From contig NZ_CP107939.1 of the NCBI RefSeq assembly GCF_036046055.1, positions 1,984,001 to 2,048,000 of the forward strand: a stretch of 64,000 bases of DNA, read 5' to 3'. The DNA comes from Nocardia sp. NBC_00403 (GTDB lineage: Bacteria > Actinomycetota > Actinomycetes > Mycobacteriales > Mycobacteriaceae). Position 1 is the stretch's first letter. The number at the start of each line of letters is the position of its first letter. The notes under the pieces are model-generated. The model had not been told where the DNA came from and searched no databases. It worked only from the letters and a program-made list of their open reading frames with translations. Of the stretch, positions 42,091 through 50,962 are shown in pieces. The position numbers and the translations under genes were made by a program.

Positions 42091-42831
42091 TCAGAGCAGC
42101 AGATCGAGCCCGATCGCGCCGGCACAGACGGCGACGACGACGGCCAACGCCATCGCATCGCGGCGACCGGGAGCGCTGGGGTGCGCGGTGAGTTGGCCGG
42201 TGCCGCCGCGGGCCGTGATCGCCTCACCCAATTCGCCTGCGCGGCGGGTGGACACGGCCATTGCGGCGGTGAGAATGTCGATCAGCGGATGATCGGCAGC
42301 ACGTTGCAACATGCCATCCTTCGGCCGCAGCTTGCGGGCCGCGCGCAGGACCCGCATCTCGTCCATGAGCAGCGGCAGACCGCGCAGCGTGAGGGCTACG
42401 ACAACGGCCCATTCATCCACGGGCAACCGAAGTTTGCGCAGTGGCGCCGCCATCTTGGCGAGGGCGGGGGCGACATCGCCGAGCGGTGTGGTCCAGGCGA
42501 TCATGAGCGAGGCGGCGAGCAGGACCAGACCGAACGTCGCGATCTGCATATAGCGCAGCACGGCCGTGCCGCCGACCAGGACATTGATCAACGCGCCGAC
42601 GCCGAGCAACGCCCAGAACCACCAGGGCAGTCGCGGCAGCGTGCCGAGCGGCAGCCGGGCGATCACGCCGATCAGCAGCAGAAACGCGACGACAACGCCG
42701 AGCACCGGCCACGACGGCTGGAACATCAGCAGCAGGCTGATCAGAAACGCCGCAATCATTTTGGTGCCCGCCCAGAGGCTGTGCACCGGGCTGGACACCG
42801 GGACTTCGCGGAAGAGGACTGCGCTCATCAT
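42091..42831 (-). CDS. ECF transporter T component (EcfT/CbiQ-like)
   Basis: This 246-aa transmembrane coupling protein has the usual VHSLWAGTKMIAAFLISLLL start and several helices. The coupling motif regions LRGLPLLMDEMRVLRAARKL and TRRAGELGEAITARG contact the ATPases. The start overlaps the stop of the ATPase gene (ATGATGA). It is the counterpart of Rv2325c. Confidence 0.88.
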   Translation of the reverse strand: MMSAVLFREVPVSSPVHSLWAGTKMIAAFLISLLLMFQPSWPVLGVVVAFLLLIGVIARLPLGTLPRLPWWFWALLGVGALINVLVGGTAVLRYMQIATFGLVLLAASLMIAWTTPLGDVAPALAKMAAPLRKLRLPVDEWAVVVALTLRGLPLLMDEMRVLRAARKLRPKDGMLQRAADHPLIDILTAAMAVSTRRAGELGEAITARGGTGQLTAHPSAPGRRDAMALAVVVAVCAGAIGLDLLL

Positions 42832-44933
42832 CGCCCTCCGTGCTCGAGGCGCCACGCTGTCGCGGCACGTGGATCGAGGTGTTGTGCGGATATCTCGGAC
42901 ATATTCGCGAGGTTGGGCACCGGCGCGGCTCCGAGGATGCGTCCGGACTGTAAGTGCACGGTCCGGTCGCACACGCCGGCCAGATCGTCGACGTCGTGCG
43001 AGATGACGATCAGGGTGAGACCGGAATCGCGCAGGCGGGCAAGGAGCTCGACGACATCGGCGCGACCCTCGGGGTCCAGGCCTGCCAACGGTTCGTCGAG
43101 TACGACGACCTGCGGGTGGCTGGCCACAATGGCCGCGAGCACCACCCGCTTCGCCTGCCCACCGCTGAGTTCCTCGATGGATCGCGCGGCCAGCCGCCGA
43201 TCCAGGCCGACGGCATCCAAGGCGCGCCCGACCGCGCCGGAGCCGGTGGCCCGCCCGCCCCAGTCGGCGATCTCCGCGCCGACCGTCTGCTTCTGCATCT
43301 GCAACCGAGAATGCTGGAATGCCAGCGCGACTCGGCCGATTCGTTTGGCGATCGGCTTGCCCGCGAGTTCGCAGCGGCCCGAGCTCGGTTCGATCAGTCC
43401 GGCCATGATCCAGGCGAGAGTGGATTTGCCCGATCCATTGCCGCCGACGATCAGCAGCGCTTCACCGCGCCGGACCGAGAGGTCGACCGAGTGCAATGCC
43501 GGTGTCTCCCAAGGTGTTCCACGGTTGTAGGTGTGCCGGACATCGCGTAGCTCGAGCACCGGCTCGCCCATGGGCCTGCGGCGCGCGTCACGAACCGGCA
43601 GTGGCCAGGCGGGCAAGTGTTCGACCGTGCGCCCGCTCGACAGGTGCACGACTCGATCGGCGGCCGCGGCATCGGCTTCGTGGTGGGTCACCAGCACCAC
43701 CGCCATGTGGTGTCGTTTCGGTAGTCCGGCCAGCAGCGTGACCAGGTCCCGACGGCCGTCGGGATCGATCATCGAGGTGGCCTCGTCGGCGATGAGCAGT
43801 GCCGGACGTCGTGCCAGCGCCGCGGCGACCGCGAGCCGCTGCTGCTGGCCGCCGGAGAGGGTGGCGGTCTCTTTGTCGCCCATGCCGTCGAGGCCGACCT
43901 CGCGCAGCAGCGCGTCGATGTCGACCGCGGCGGCCAACTCCTCGGACAGGCCCCACACCACGTCGTCGGCCACGAGTACGCCGAGGGTCTGGCTCTCGGG
44001 CCGCTGCAGCACCAGCGCGGTCCCGCCGAGGTGGCCCAGGCCTGCGGATCCCGGACGGAGCACGGTGCCCGAAGTCGGTGGGTGGCCGGCCAGCAACCGG
44101 GTCAGCGTCGATTTTCCGGAGCCGTTGTGGCCCACGATCGCCACGAACTCATCGATGGCGACGGTGAGGTCGATGCCGCGCAAAGCGTCCACCGCCGCCC
44201 CCGGGTAGCGGAAGGTGACATCGCGCAGCGTCACCGGCAGCGGTGCGATGGGGCGGTCGTCGGGCGGCGCGTCGAGCCGATCGCGGCCGGGTAGATCGAC
44301 AAGCCGGTCCAATACCGAGCCGAGGACGAACCAGGAGAACACCGCGCTCAGCACGATCCCGGCGGTCACCGCCGCGGTGAACCAGACCCACCACGATGCG
44401 ATCACGGCATCGGTGAGGTCGGCGGCGAGCCGGCCGAGCGGCTCCAGCTGTGGCTGCCGCGCCGCGAGGTTCTCGAAGCCGTGGGCGAGATTGCGGATGC
44501 TGTCGAACAACAGGTTGCGGGAGCGGGAGAAAACCAGCAGGCTTCCGACGGCGAAGGCGGCCCACGCCAGTCCGACGAGCACCGCGAGTCCGAGCACCGC
44601 GAACAGCCCGCCGCCACGTCGCTTGACCGTGCCGATAATGCCCGCGAGAGTGGCGGAGCTCACCAGGCCGACGGCCGGCGCGATGCCCGCGGCGACGAAG
44701 GTGACCAGTGCCGCGGCGATGGTGGCGGTCAGCAGGGCACGCAGGCGATAGCGATAAGCCAGCAGGCCGAGCGGCACTGCGGCGACCAGTTGTAGTCCGG
44801 CGGCGAACGGGATCACCGATCCGATCGTGACCAGCCCTACTGTGACACCGCCCAGCACCGCACCGGTGGCCAATTCGATCGGGCGCAGCGGTCCGCGCTC
44901 GATGGGGCCTACGGCCGAGGGCAGATCATTCAC
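42828..44933 (-). CDS. ECF transporter fusion: membrane S-like domain plus two ATPase domains
   Basis: This 701-aa protein has about 200 N-terminal residues with five or six helices (MptE/DUF2232-like substrate-binding membrane part), followed by two ABC ATPase domains. The first has GHNGSGKST, LSGGQQQRLAVAAALARRP and IADEATSMIDP. The second has GGNGSGKST, LSGGQAKRVVLAAI and VLDEPLAGLDPEG. It matches Rv2326c. With the T component it makes a complete vitamin or metal ECF importer whose substrate is unknown. The GTG is at the conserved NDLPSAVGP start. Confidence 0.9.
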   Translation of the reverse strand: MNDLPSAVGPIERGPLRPIELATGAVLGGVTVGLVTIGSVIPFAAGLQLVAAVPLGLLAYRYRLRALLTATIAAALVTFVAAGIAPAVGLVSSATLAGIIGTVKRRGGGLFAVLGLAVLVGLAWAAFAVGSLLVFSRSRNLLFDSIRNLAHGFENLAARQPQLEPLGRLAADLTDAVIASWWVWFTAAVTAGIVLSAVFSWFVLGSVLDRLVDLPGRDRLDAPPDDRPIAPLPVTLRDVTFRYPGAAVDALRGIDLTVAIDEFVAIVGHNGSGKSTLTRLLAGHPPTSGTVLRPGSAGLGHLGGTALVLQRPESQTLGVLVADDVVWGLSEELAAAVDIDALLREVGLDGMGDKETATLSGGQQQRLAVAAALARRPALLIADEATSMIDPDGRRDLVTLLAGLPKRHHMAVVLVTHHEADAAAADRVVHLSSGRTVEHLPAWPLPVRDARRRPMGEPVLELRDVRHTYNRGTPWETPALHSVDLSVRRGEALLIVGGNGSGKSTLAWIMAGLIEPSSGRCELAGKPIAKRIGRVALAFQHSRLQMQKQTVGAEIADWGGRATGSGAVGRALDAVGLDRRLAARSIEELSGGQAKRVVLAAIVASHPQVVVLDEPLAGLDPEGRADVVELLARLRDSGLTLIVISHDVDDLAGVCDRTVHLQSGRILGAAPVPNLANMSEISAQHLDPRAATAWRLEHGGR

Positions 44934-45070
44934 GCAACAAGTCTGCCCGTTCGAACCTCGCCGTGCTCGGGCCCGCCGAGGATGGGGGTCGCCCGTCGCC
45001 TCGATAGGGCCTCGTTGTGGTGCGGGCCGGGGCGGCGGCGGCGGCACACGGCTGCCCTGCGACCGCGAGG

Positions 45071-46537
45071 TCAGGCAGCGGGAGTCAGGGCGTAGTCGGC
45101 GGCGTTCACCCTGCGGAGTTTGCGGCGGTAACTGATCTGGGTGCCCGGCCAGTTGTTGGTGATGCGACCCGATGCATTGCGGTACCAGCTGGAGCAGAAG
45201 TTCCACGGGGTCTTGGCCAGGCGCTGTTGCAGGGCGGTGTTGAACTGCTGTTCCGGCTCGGCGCGTACCTCGAGGTAGTGGCCGGGGCTGGTGGCGAGCA
45301 GTTCGATCGCTTTGCGGATGTAGCGGGCCTGGGATTCGATCATGTAGATGATCGAGCCGACGCCGAGATTGGTGTTCGGCCCGTAGACGAGGAACAGATT
45401 CGGGAAATCCGGCACCGTGATGCCGTAGTAGGCGTGCGCGCCGCCCTGCCAGGCATCGGAGAGCTTGCGGCCCGCGCGGCCGTAGATGCTGATGGGCCAC
45501 AGGAATTCGGTGCCCTTGAAGCCGGTCCCGTAGATGATCACATCCGCTCGGTGTGCCTTGCCATCGGCGGTGCGCAGGCCGTCGGGGGTGATCTCGGTGA
45601 TCGCCGCGGTCTCCACCTGGACGTTCGGCTGGGTCAGCGCGGGGAAATAGTCGTTGGAGAACAGCCCGCGCTTACAACCGATCGGATAGTCCGGGCTGAG
45701 CTTGGCGCGCAGTTCCGGATCGGTGATCTGCTCTTCCAGATGCCGTGTCGCGATGCCGCCGACCAGCTTGGCAATCCGCGGAAACTCGACGAGTCCGAGC
45801 GCCACGAATTCGGCGATGGCCCACCACCCGAATCGTTCGGCCAGCAGTGCGCCGGGCACCCGTGCGAATAATTTGTGCTGGATCGGCTTGTAGTCGGTGT
45901 CGAACTTGGGCAGCACCCAGGCCGGCGTGCGCTGGAACAGCGTGAGGTGGGCGACCGACGGCTGGATCTCCGGGATGTATTGGATGGCGCTGGCACCGGT
46001 GCCGATGCAGGCCACCTGTTTCCCGGTGAGTTCGACGCTGTGGTCCCATTCGGCGGAGTGGAAGGCCTGCCCCGCGAAGGTGTCGATGCCGGGGATATTG
46101 GGCATGGCGGGGCGCGAGAGCTGACCGACGGCGGGGATCAGCACATCGGCGGTTCTCGCGATCCCGTCGGCGGTCCGCACTGTCCAGCGGCCCGTGCTGT
46201 CGTCGAACTCGGCGTCGGTCACCTCGGCGCCGAAGTGGATGCGCTCGAGCAGGTGGTGCCGGTCGGCGACACCGCGCAGGTAGTCGTGGATGGCGGCCCG
46301 GCCGGAGTAGCGCTGCGGCCAGTCCGGCTTGGGCTCGTAGGAGAACGAATACAGCGGCGACGGCACGTCACAGGCGGCGCCGGGATAGGTGTTCTCCCGC
46401 CAGACGCCGCCGATATCGGCGGCCCGCTCCAGGATGGTGATGTCGTCGAAACCGCTACGGCGCAGTTCTATGGCCATCCCGATGCCGCCGAAGCCGGATC
46501 CGATGATGATGACCGACGGCCGATTGTCCGCGTCCAT
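45071..46537 (-). CDS. Baeyer-Villiger-type flavin monooxygenase
   Basis: This 488-aa FMO/BVMO has FAD motif IIIGSGFGGIGMAIELRR, the fingerprint FAGQAFHSAEWD (residues 154-165), and NADP motif VACIGTGASAIQYIPEI. WRENTYPGAACDVPS is typical of cyclohexanone/steroid-type BVMOs. It converts ketones to esters or oxidises sulphur or nitrogen. Substrate unknown. It is divergent from the AraC-type regulator, which probably controls it. Confidence 0.9.
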   Translation of the reverse strand: MDADNRPSVIIIGSGFGGIGMAIELRRSGFDDITILERAADIGGVWRENTYPGAACDVPSPLYSFSYEPKPDWPQRYSGRAAIHDYLRGVADRHHLLERIHFGAEVTDAEFDDSTGRWTVRTADGIARTADVLIPAVGQLSRPAMPNIPGIDTFAGQAFHSAEWDHSVELTGKQVACIGTGASAIQYIPEIQPSVAHLTLFQRTPAWVLPKFDTDYKPIQHKLFARVPGALLAERFGWWAIAEFVALGLVEFPRIAKLVGGIATRHLEEQITDPELRAKLSPDYPIGCKRGLFSNDYFPALTQPNVQVETAAITEITPDGLRTADGKAHRADVIIYGTGFKGTEFLWPISIYGRAGRKLSDAWQGGAHAYYGITVPDFPNLFLVYGPNTNLGVGSIIYMIESQARYIRKAIELLATSPGHYLEVRAEPEQQFNTALQQRLAKTPWNFCSSWYRNASGRITNNWPGTQISYRRKLRRVNAADYALTPAA

Positions 46538-46623
46538 GTGACACCCCTCACAACAAGTGCTTTCCCTACCACTCTAGGACCGCACGGCACCGGGGATCGA
46601 GATTTTCGGCCATAATGGCTCCT

Positions 46624-47682
46624 GTGGAACGGGTGCAGGATCCGGGAATCCGCGACTGGAACTTCCCGCGCGGGATCGCCAGCGTGGTGCTCATGGTCGG
46701 CTATGCGGGTGAGCAGGGCGTGTCCGCGACGCGGATGCTCGCGGGCACCGGGCTGACCGAGGCGACGCTGCGGGACCCGGACGCGCAGATCGACGCGCAG
46801 ATCGAGCTCGCCGTGGTGCGCAATCTGGTGCGTGAGCTGGCCGATTGTCCCGCCCTCGGCATCGAGGTCGGCCGCCGCTACCGGATCACCACCTTCGGGA
46901 TCTTCGGCTTTGCCTGCGTCAGCAGCCCCACCCTCGGCGAGGCAATCCTGTTCGCGCTGCGTTATCTCGAGCTGAGTTTCACCTTCTGCCTGCCCGTCGC
47001 ACAATGGCGGGCGGGCGAATTCGTCGCCTGGGTGCACGACGAGTCGATCCCCGCAGATGTGCGGCAGTTCCTGGTGGAACGCGACGTGACCGCCATGCAC
47101 CAGGTCATGAGCGACTTGCTCGGTACGCCTGCCTCGCTCGTGCGCGCCGAATTCCGTTTCGCCGAACCGGCATACGCCGACCGGCTCACGGAGGTCTTGG
47201 GGGTGCGAGCGGAGTTCGGGCGTATGCACAACCTGTTCGCCATCGAGCCTGCGATGCTGGAACAGCCACTGCCGCAGGCGAACGAGCACACCTGGGCGAT
47301 CTGTCTCGCACAATGCCGGGACCTGGTCGATCGCCGCCGTGCCCGCACCGGCATCGCGGCAGAGGTGCGCGAGTTGCTGGTGCCCGGCGGCGCCGACGGA
47401 TTCGCCGCACCGGCCGGAATCGACACCATCGCACGCAATCTCAATATGAGCACCCGCACGTTGCGCCGCCACCTGGACGCCGCAGGCACCAGCTATCGAG
47501 CCCTGCTCGACGAGGTGCGCCGCGCCCTCGCCGAGGAAATGCTCACCGCCACACCGCTTTCGGTGAGTGACGTCGCCATCCGCCTCGGTTACGCCGAGTC
47601 TTCGACCTTCATTTTCGCCTTCAAACGCTGGACCGGTGCAACACCCGCTGCCTACCGGCGCGAGCGTGCGCTGCGGCGATAG
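46624..47682 (+). CDS. AraC-family regulator with AraC-type arabinose-binding-like domain
   Basis: This 352-aa regulator has an N-terminal ligand domain of the PF12625 type (VLMVGYAGEQGVSATRMLAG, YRITTFGIFGFACVSSPTLG). A C-terminal double HTH follows (TIARNLNMSTRTLRRHLDAA; VSDVAIRLGYAESSTFIFAF). These control lipid or steroid catabolic genes in Actinobacteria. CATAAT at 46611-46616 lies seven bases before this GTG, so a leaderless GTG is chosen over ATG 46615. It is divergent from the BVMO. Confidence 0.85.
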   Translation: MERVQDPGIRDWNFPRGIASVVLMVGYAGEQGVSATRMLAGTGLTEATLRDPDAQIDAQIELAVVRNLVRELADCPALGIEVGRRYRITTFGIFGFACVSSPTLGEAILFALRYLELSFTFCLPVAQWRAGEFVAWVHDESIPADVRQFLVERDVTAMHQVMSDLLGTPASLVRAEFRFAEPAYADRLTEVLGVRAEFGRMHNLFAIEPAMLEQPLPQANEHTWAICLAQCRDLVDRRRARTGIAAEVRELLVPGGADGFAAPAGIDTIARNLNMSTRTLRRHLDAAGTSYRALLDEVRRALAEEMLTATPLSVSDVAIRLGYAESSTFIFAFKRWTGATPAAYRRERALRR

Positions 47683-47685
47683 CGG

Positions 47686-48465
47686 TCAGTTCGGTTGGAC
47701 TCCGATCCAGCCGCCCATCGGAACGCTGCGGAAATGCGTTGTCATGCGGTGGTTTTCGTCGATGACGTGCAGGGCGAGGGCGGGATCCGGGGCGTAGTCC
47801 ATCACGTGGTCGGGGAGGTCGAGTTCCCATTCGCCGCCGAGCACAGACGCAGTGCTCGGGGCCACGAGCAGCGGTCGCCCGGCGAAGGTCGTCGCCACCG
47901 CGGAGTGGGCGTGGCCGGTGACGACGCCGACGATGCGCTGGTCGCCGGCGACCAGTTCGGCGAGGCGATCGGGCTCGGTCAGTGAGATGTCATCGATGAC
48001 AGGACTGAAGAGCTGGGCGGGCGGGTGATGCAGCGCGAGCAGTACGGGTGCGTCGGCGGGAGCCGTGGCCAGCACGCCACGCAGCCAGTCGTAGGTCTCG
48101 TCGCTCAGGCGGCCACTCGCCTGGCCGGGGATGGTCGAATCCAGCAGCGCGACGGTCAATTCGCCGACGCGGTGCGCGTGGTTGATCGGTGCGGTCGAAG
48201 CCGGTTCGCCGAGCAGTTCGGTGCGGAAGGCGGCGCGATCATCGTGATTGCCCGGAATGGCGTACACGGGGATATCGATGCGTAGCGCCGCGCGCGCTTC
48301 GGCGTACTGATCGGGCTTGCCGGAATCGGTGATGTCGCCGGTCAGCAGGATGGCGTCGGGCTTGCGTCGCAGGTCGGTGAGGAACGCCAGCGCCCGTTCG
48401 ACGCGTTCGGCGTTGCGGGCGCCGAGATCGAAATGGGTATCGCTGACCTGAGCCACCAGGATCAT
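47686..48465 (-). CDS. class III cyclic-nucleotide phosphodiesterase-like metallophosphoesterase
   Basis: This 259-aa calcineurin-like phosphoesterase has the metal motifs in order: VSDTHFD, LLTGDITDSGKPDQY, IPGNHDDR, LALHHPPAQ and GVVTGHAHS. This fits CpdA/Rv0805-type enzymes, which hydrolyse cyclic nucleotides or other phosphodiesters. An adenylate cyclase gene lies 2.5 kb away, but a direct link is not shown. Confidence 0.88.
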   Translation of the reverse strand: MILVAQVSDTHFDLGARNAERVERALAFLTDLRRKPDAILLTGDITDSGKPDQYAEARAALRIDIPVYAIPGNHDDRAAFRTELLGEPASTAPINHAHRVGELTVALLDSTIPGQASGRLSDETYDWLRGVLATAPADAPVLLALHHPPAQLFSPVIDDISLTEPDRLAELVAGDQRIVGVVTGHAHSAVATTFAGRPLLVAPSTASVLGGEWELDLPDHVMDYAPDPALALHVIDENHRMTTHFRSVPMGGWIGVQPN

Positions 48466-48658
48466 CGCCGTTCGCTTTCTCTGGGGGATCGCTCCGTTGC
48501 GTCAGAGTGTGCCCGCGTCGTGTCGATGGCACGCCATCAGGCTAGATGACCTGCGCATTACGCGTCGCCATGAGGCTCGCCACCGGCCGAAACCATATCG
48601 GCGGTCTGTGTTGGCACTCACGCCCGCTGTCGCGACGCGGCCGGTGCGGTGGGCGACG

Positions 48659-49090
48659 TCATTGCTCGGTGGTCAATGCGGCCAGGGTCTGCAAGGCGCG
48701 CAGGAACGCTCGCCTATCCGCGGCGCTCAGGTGGGCGAGCAGTCGCTCTTCCTGCTCTTGGATCTCGCGTTGCGCGCGTTCGCGGGTGCTGCGGCCGGCG
48801 GCCGTCAGTGACACCAGGTGGGCGCGCCGGTCGGCGGGATCGGGTGCGCGGTGGATGAGCCCGCGCTGTTGTAGCTCGTCGAGCACGCCGATGATGCGGG
48901 TTTTGTCCGCATGGATCGCCTTGGCCAGTGCGGATTGGGTGTAAACGGGTTCATCGCCGAGCCCGAGTAGCACCACGTAGCCCCACATGGTCAGGTCGTG
49001 GCGCTCGAGCACGGGCAGCTCCGCCGCGACGAGCGCGCGGCCGAGTGGCCCGATCATCGCGGCGAGATCTGGGCGCTTGGCTTCGGGCAT
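48659..49090 (-). CDS. MarR-family transcriptional regulator
   Basis: This 143-aa MarR protein has the winged HTH (VYTQSALAKAIHADKTRIIG, VLDELQQRGLIHR, DPADRRAHLVSLTAAGRST) and dimerisation helices. ATG 49090 is chosen since the family begins here; the longer ORF reads through the operator. It is divergent from the TIGR03086 gene across a 22-bp palindrome, and so is likely its repressor. Confidence 0.88.
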   Translation of the reverse strand: MPEAKRPDLAAMIGPLGRALVAAELPVLERHDLTMWGYVVLLGLGDEPVYTQSALAKAIHADKTRIIGVLDELQQRGLIHRAPDPADRRAHLVSLTAAGRSTRERAQREIQEQEERLLAHLSAADRRAFLRALQTLAALTTEQ

Positions 49091-49113
49091 AGATAGAAAA
49101 TACTGCTTGGCAA

Positions 49114-49135
49114 ATCGTAAGCTTATGCATACGAT
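49114..49135. promoter_or_regulatory. MarR operator candidate
   Basis: ATCGTA-N10-TACGAT lies in the AT-rich gap between the MarR gene and the TIGR03086 gene. AGCTTAT occurs twice nearby as a direct repeat (around 49120 and 49142). Confidence 0.6.
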
Positions 49136-49170
49136 ATATGTGAGCTTATCATTTGGAGGAGGATCAGGAT

Positions 49171-49815
49171 ATGACCACCGATTCGGACGCCCGCGCCGAA
49201 CTGCGCACCCTGGATGCCATCGGCGACGGTGCCGATCTGGTCGCGCTCGACGCACAGGCGGTGCGCACCAGCATCGAACTGGTATCGCACGTCACCACGG
49301 CCGATCTCGCCAAGCCCACCCCCTGCGCCGACTGGACACTGCACGGCCTGCTGACGCACATGATCGCCCAGCACTACGGGTTCGCCGCCGCTGTGCGAGG
49401 CGAGGGTGACCCGGAGCTGTGGAAGCAGCGCCGACTCGGCGACGACCCGGCCGAGGACTACCGTGTGGCTGCGGAACACGTCATCGCAGCGTTCGCGGAA
49501 GACGGTGTGCTCGAACGGAAGTTCCAGCTGCCGGAATTCACCACGGCCTTCGAATTCTCCGGCGCCCAGGCCGTCAGCTTCCACTTCATCGACTATGTCG
49601 TGCACTCCTGGGATATCGCCCGAACTCTCGGTAGGACAGTGAGTTTCGACGACAGCTTGCTGACCGCCGCGCTGGTCGTCGCAGAAGTCGTCCCGAGTGG
49701 CGCAGCCCGTCTTGCCCCCGGCGCCGCCTTCGCCCCGGAAGTCACCTGGTCCGGCGACTCCACCCTCGACGACATCGTCGCCTTGCTCGGCCGTTCCCCG
49801 AACTGGCCCCACTGA
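49171..49815 (+). CDS. TIGR03086 family (DinB-like, mycothiol-type) metal-binding protein
   Basis: This 214-aa helical-bundle protein belongs to the maleylpyruvate isomerase-like/TIGR03086 family. It has LVSHVTTADLAKPTPCADWT, LLTHMIAQHYGFAAAVRG and FHFIDYVVHSWDIARTLG, with His residues for a metal. Family members are thought to be mycothiol-dependent transferases. AGGAGGATCAGGAT precedes the ATG. Probably repressed by the divergent MarR. Confidence 0.87.
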   Translation: MTTDSDARAELRTLDAIGDGADLVALDAQAVRTSIELVSHVTTADLAKPTPCADWTLHGLLTHMIAQHYGFAAAVRGEGDPELWKQRRLGDDPAEDYRVAAEHVIAAFAEDGVLERKFQLPEFTTAFEFSGAQAVSFHFIDYVVHSWDIARTLGRTVSFDDSLLTAALVVAEVVPSGAARLAPGAAFAPEVTWSGDSTLDDIVALLGRSPNWPH

Positions 49816-49880
49816 ATCGATTCGTGGCCGCCGATCCGACTCGCAAAACGAGCTACATAATCAACTGTCTCGCAACGTTT

Positions 49881-50150
49881 GTCGGCTCGGCCGCGTTCGA
49901 TGTCCCTGCTGCGACCGCGGGGCCGCCGACGCGGGGTGCGCTGCGGAGCTACACGTCGCGGAACAGTTCGTCGGGTCGGCTGCGTGGCAGCGCCGCGTGA
50001 CCGGTACGGCTGCCGGCCCGACGATGGCCGCGGAATCGCGCGTCACACAACGTGTTATCGGCTCGGCCGAAGGTTCGATGTCCGGGCCTGCGACCGCACA
50101 GTCGCAGGCCCGGGGCGAATTACCTGTCGCGCAGCAGTTGGTCGGCTCGG
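49881..50150. repeat. degenerate ~87-bp tandem repeats ending in the rluA 3' end
   Basis: The core GTCGGCTCGG occurs at 49881, 49970 (GTCGGGTCGG), 50057 (ATCGGCTCGG) and 50141, spaced 89, 87 and 84 bp. Each is flanked by a segment resembling the last codons of the pseudouridine synthase gene (e.g. RPDELFRDV then stop, versus DRADQLLRDR then stop). GTTCGATGTCC and CTGCGACCGC recur in units one and three. Confidence 0.7.
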
Positions 50151-50890
50151 TCGAGGATCGACTCGGCGTCGGGCTGCTCGGCGCGCACGGGGCGCCAGAA
50201 ATCGGGGCCCGGTGTCGCCGTCAGCGCGAGCTCCGGGGGAGTGCGCCACGGTGCTGCCAGGCCGAGCTGCCATGAGTGCAGGTGCGTGCGCTCGTAGCGA
50301 CCGGACTTGTCGAACAGCGGGTCGCCGGCGATCGGGTGCCCGATCCAGGCCAGGTGCACGCGGATCTGGTGGCGACGGCCGGTGATCGGGCGCAAGGCGA
50401 GCACCGTGTGGTCATCGGTGCGGTGGATCGTCACGAACCGGGTGATCGACGGATAGTTCTTGGTGTCCAACAGGTCTGCCGGGTCGGCGAACCAGCGATC
50501 CGCCGCGGTGCGGATGCTCTCGCGCGGCGCTGCGATACGGACCCGGTTCTTCCGTCCGACGCTCAGCGGCAGCTCGATGACCCCGCGGTCGGGCAGCCCC
50601 GTCGACTCGACGATTGCCAGATACGCCTTCTCTGCGGTCTGCTTGTTGAACTGCCTGGTCAACTGTCCGTGCGCGCCGAGCTCTTTGGCGAGCAACACCA
50701 ACCCGGAGGTCACTTTATCGATCCGATGCACCGGATACAGCGTCTCGCCCGCCGCCGCGGCGGCCTCGACCAGATCGCTGTCGTGACGCTCCCCGGTCAC
50801 GGAAATCCCGGCGGGCTTGTTCAACGCCACCACCGCCGCGTCCTCGAACACGACACACTGCCGCCGCACCTGCGCCCAGTCCACATCCAC
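50120..50890 (-). CDS. RluA-family pseudouridine synthase
   Basis: This 256-aa enzyme isomerises uridine in RNA. It has an LNKPAGISVTGE entry motif, the catalytic Asp 58 in VHRIDKVTSGLVLLAK, KAYLAIVE, and LRPITGRRHQIRVHLAWIGH with GDPLFDK. It lacks an N-terminal S4 domain. The C-terminal codons are the last unit of a degenerate repeat array. Precise RNA target unknown. Confidence 0.9.
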   Translation of the reverse strand: MDVDWAQVRRQCVVFEDAAVVALNKPAGISVTGERHDSDLVEAAAAAGETLYPVHRIDKVTSGLVLLAKELGAHGQLTRQFNKQTAEKAYLAIVESTGLPDRGVIELPLSVGRKNRVRIAAPRESIRTAADRWFADPADLLDTKNYPSITRFVTIHRTDDHTVLALRPITGRRHQIRVHLAWIGHPIAGDPLFDKSGRYERTHLHSWQLGLAAPWRTPPELALTATPGPDFWRPVRAEQPDAESILDRADQLLRDR

Positions 50891-50962
50891 CCGACGAGCT
50901 TAGGGGCCGCATTTCCACGCCCGGCGACGAGTGGTGCCCGGCAGCGGCGAGGTTGTGGTTGG

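Noticed and set aside
44900..45500. 5' extension of the ECF ATPase ORF over the BVMO 3' end
   Set aside because: The extension is antisense-parallel shadow of the BVMO frame; the conserved start is the GTG at 44933.
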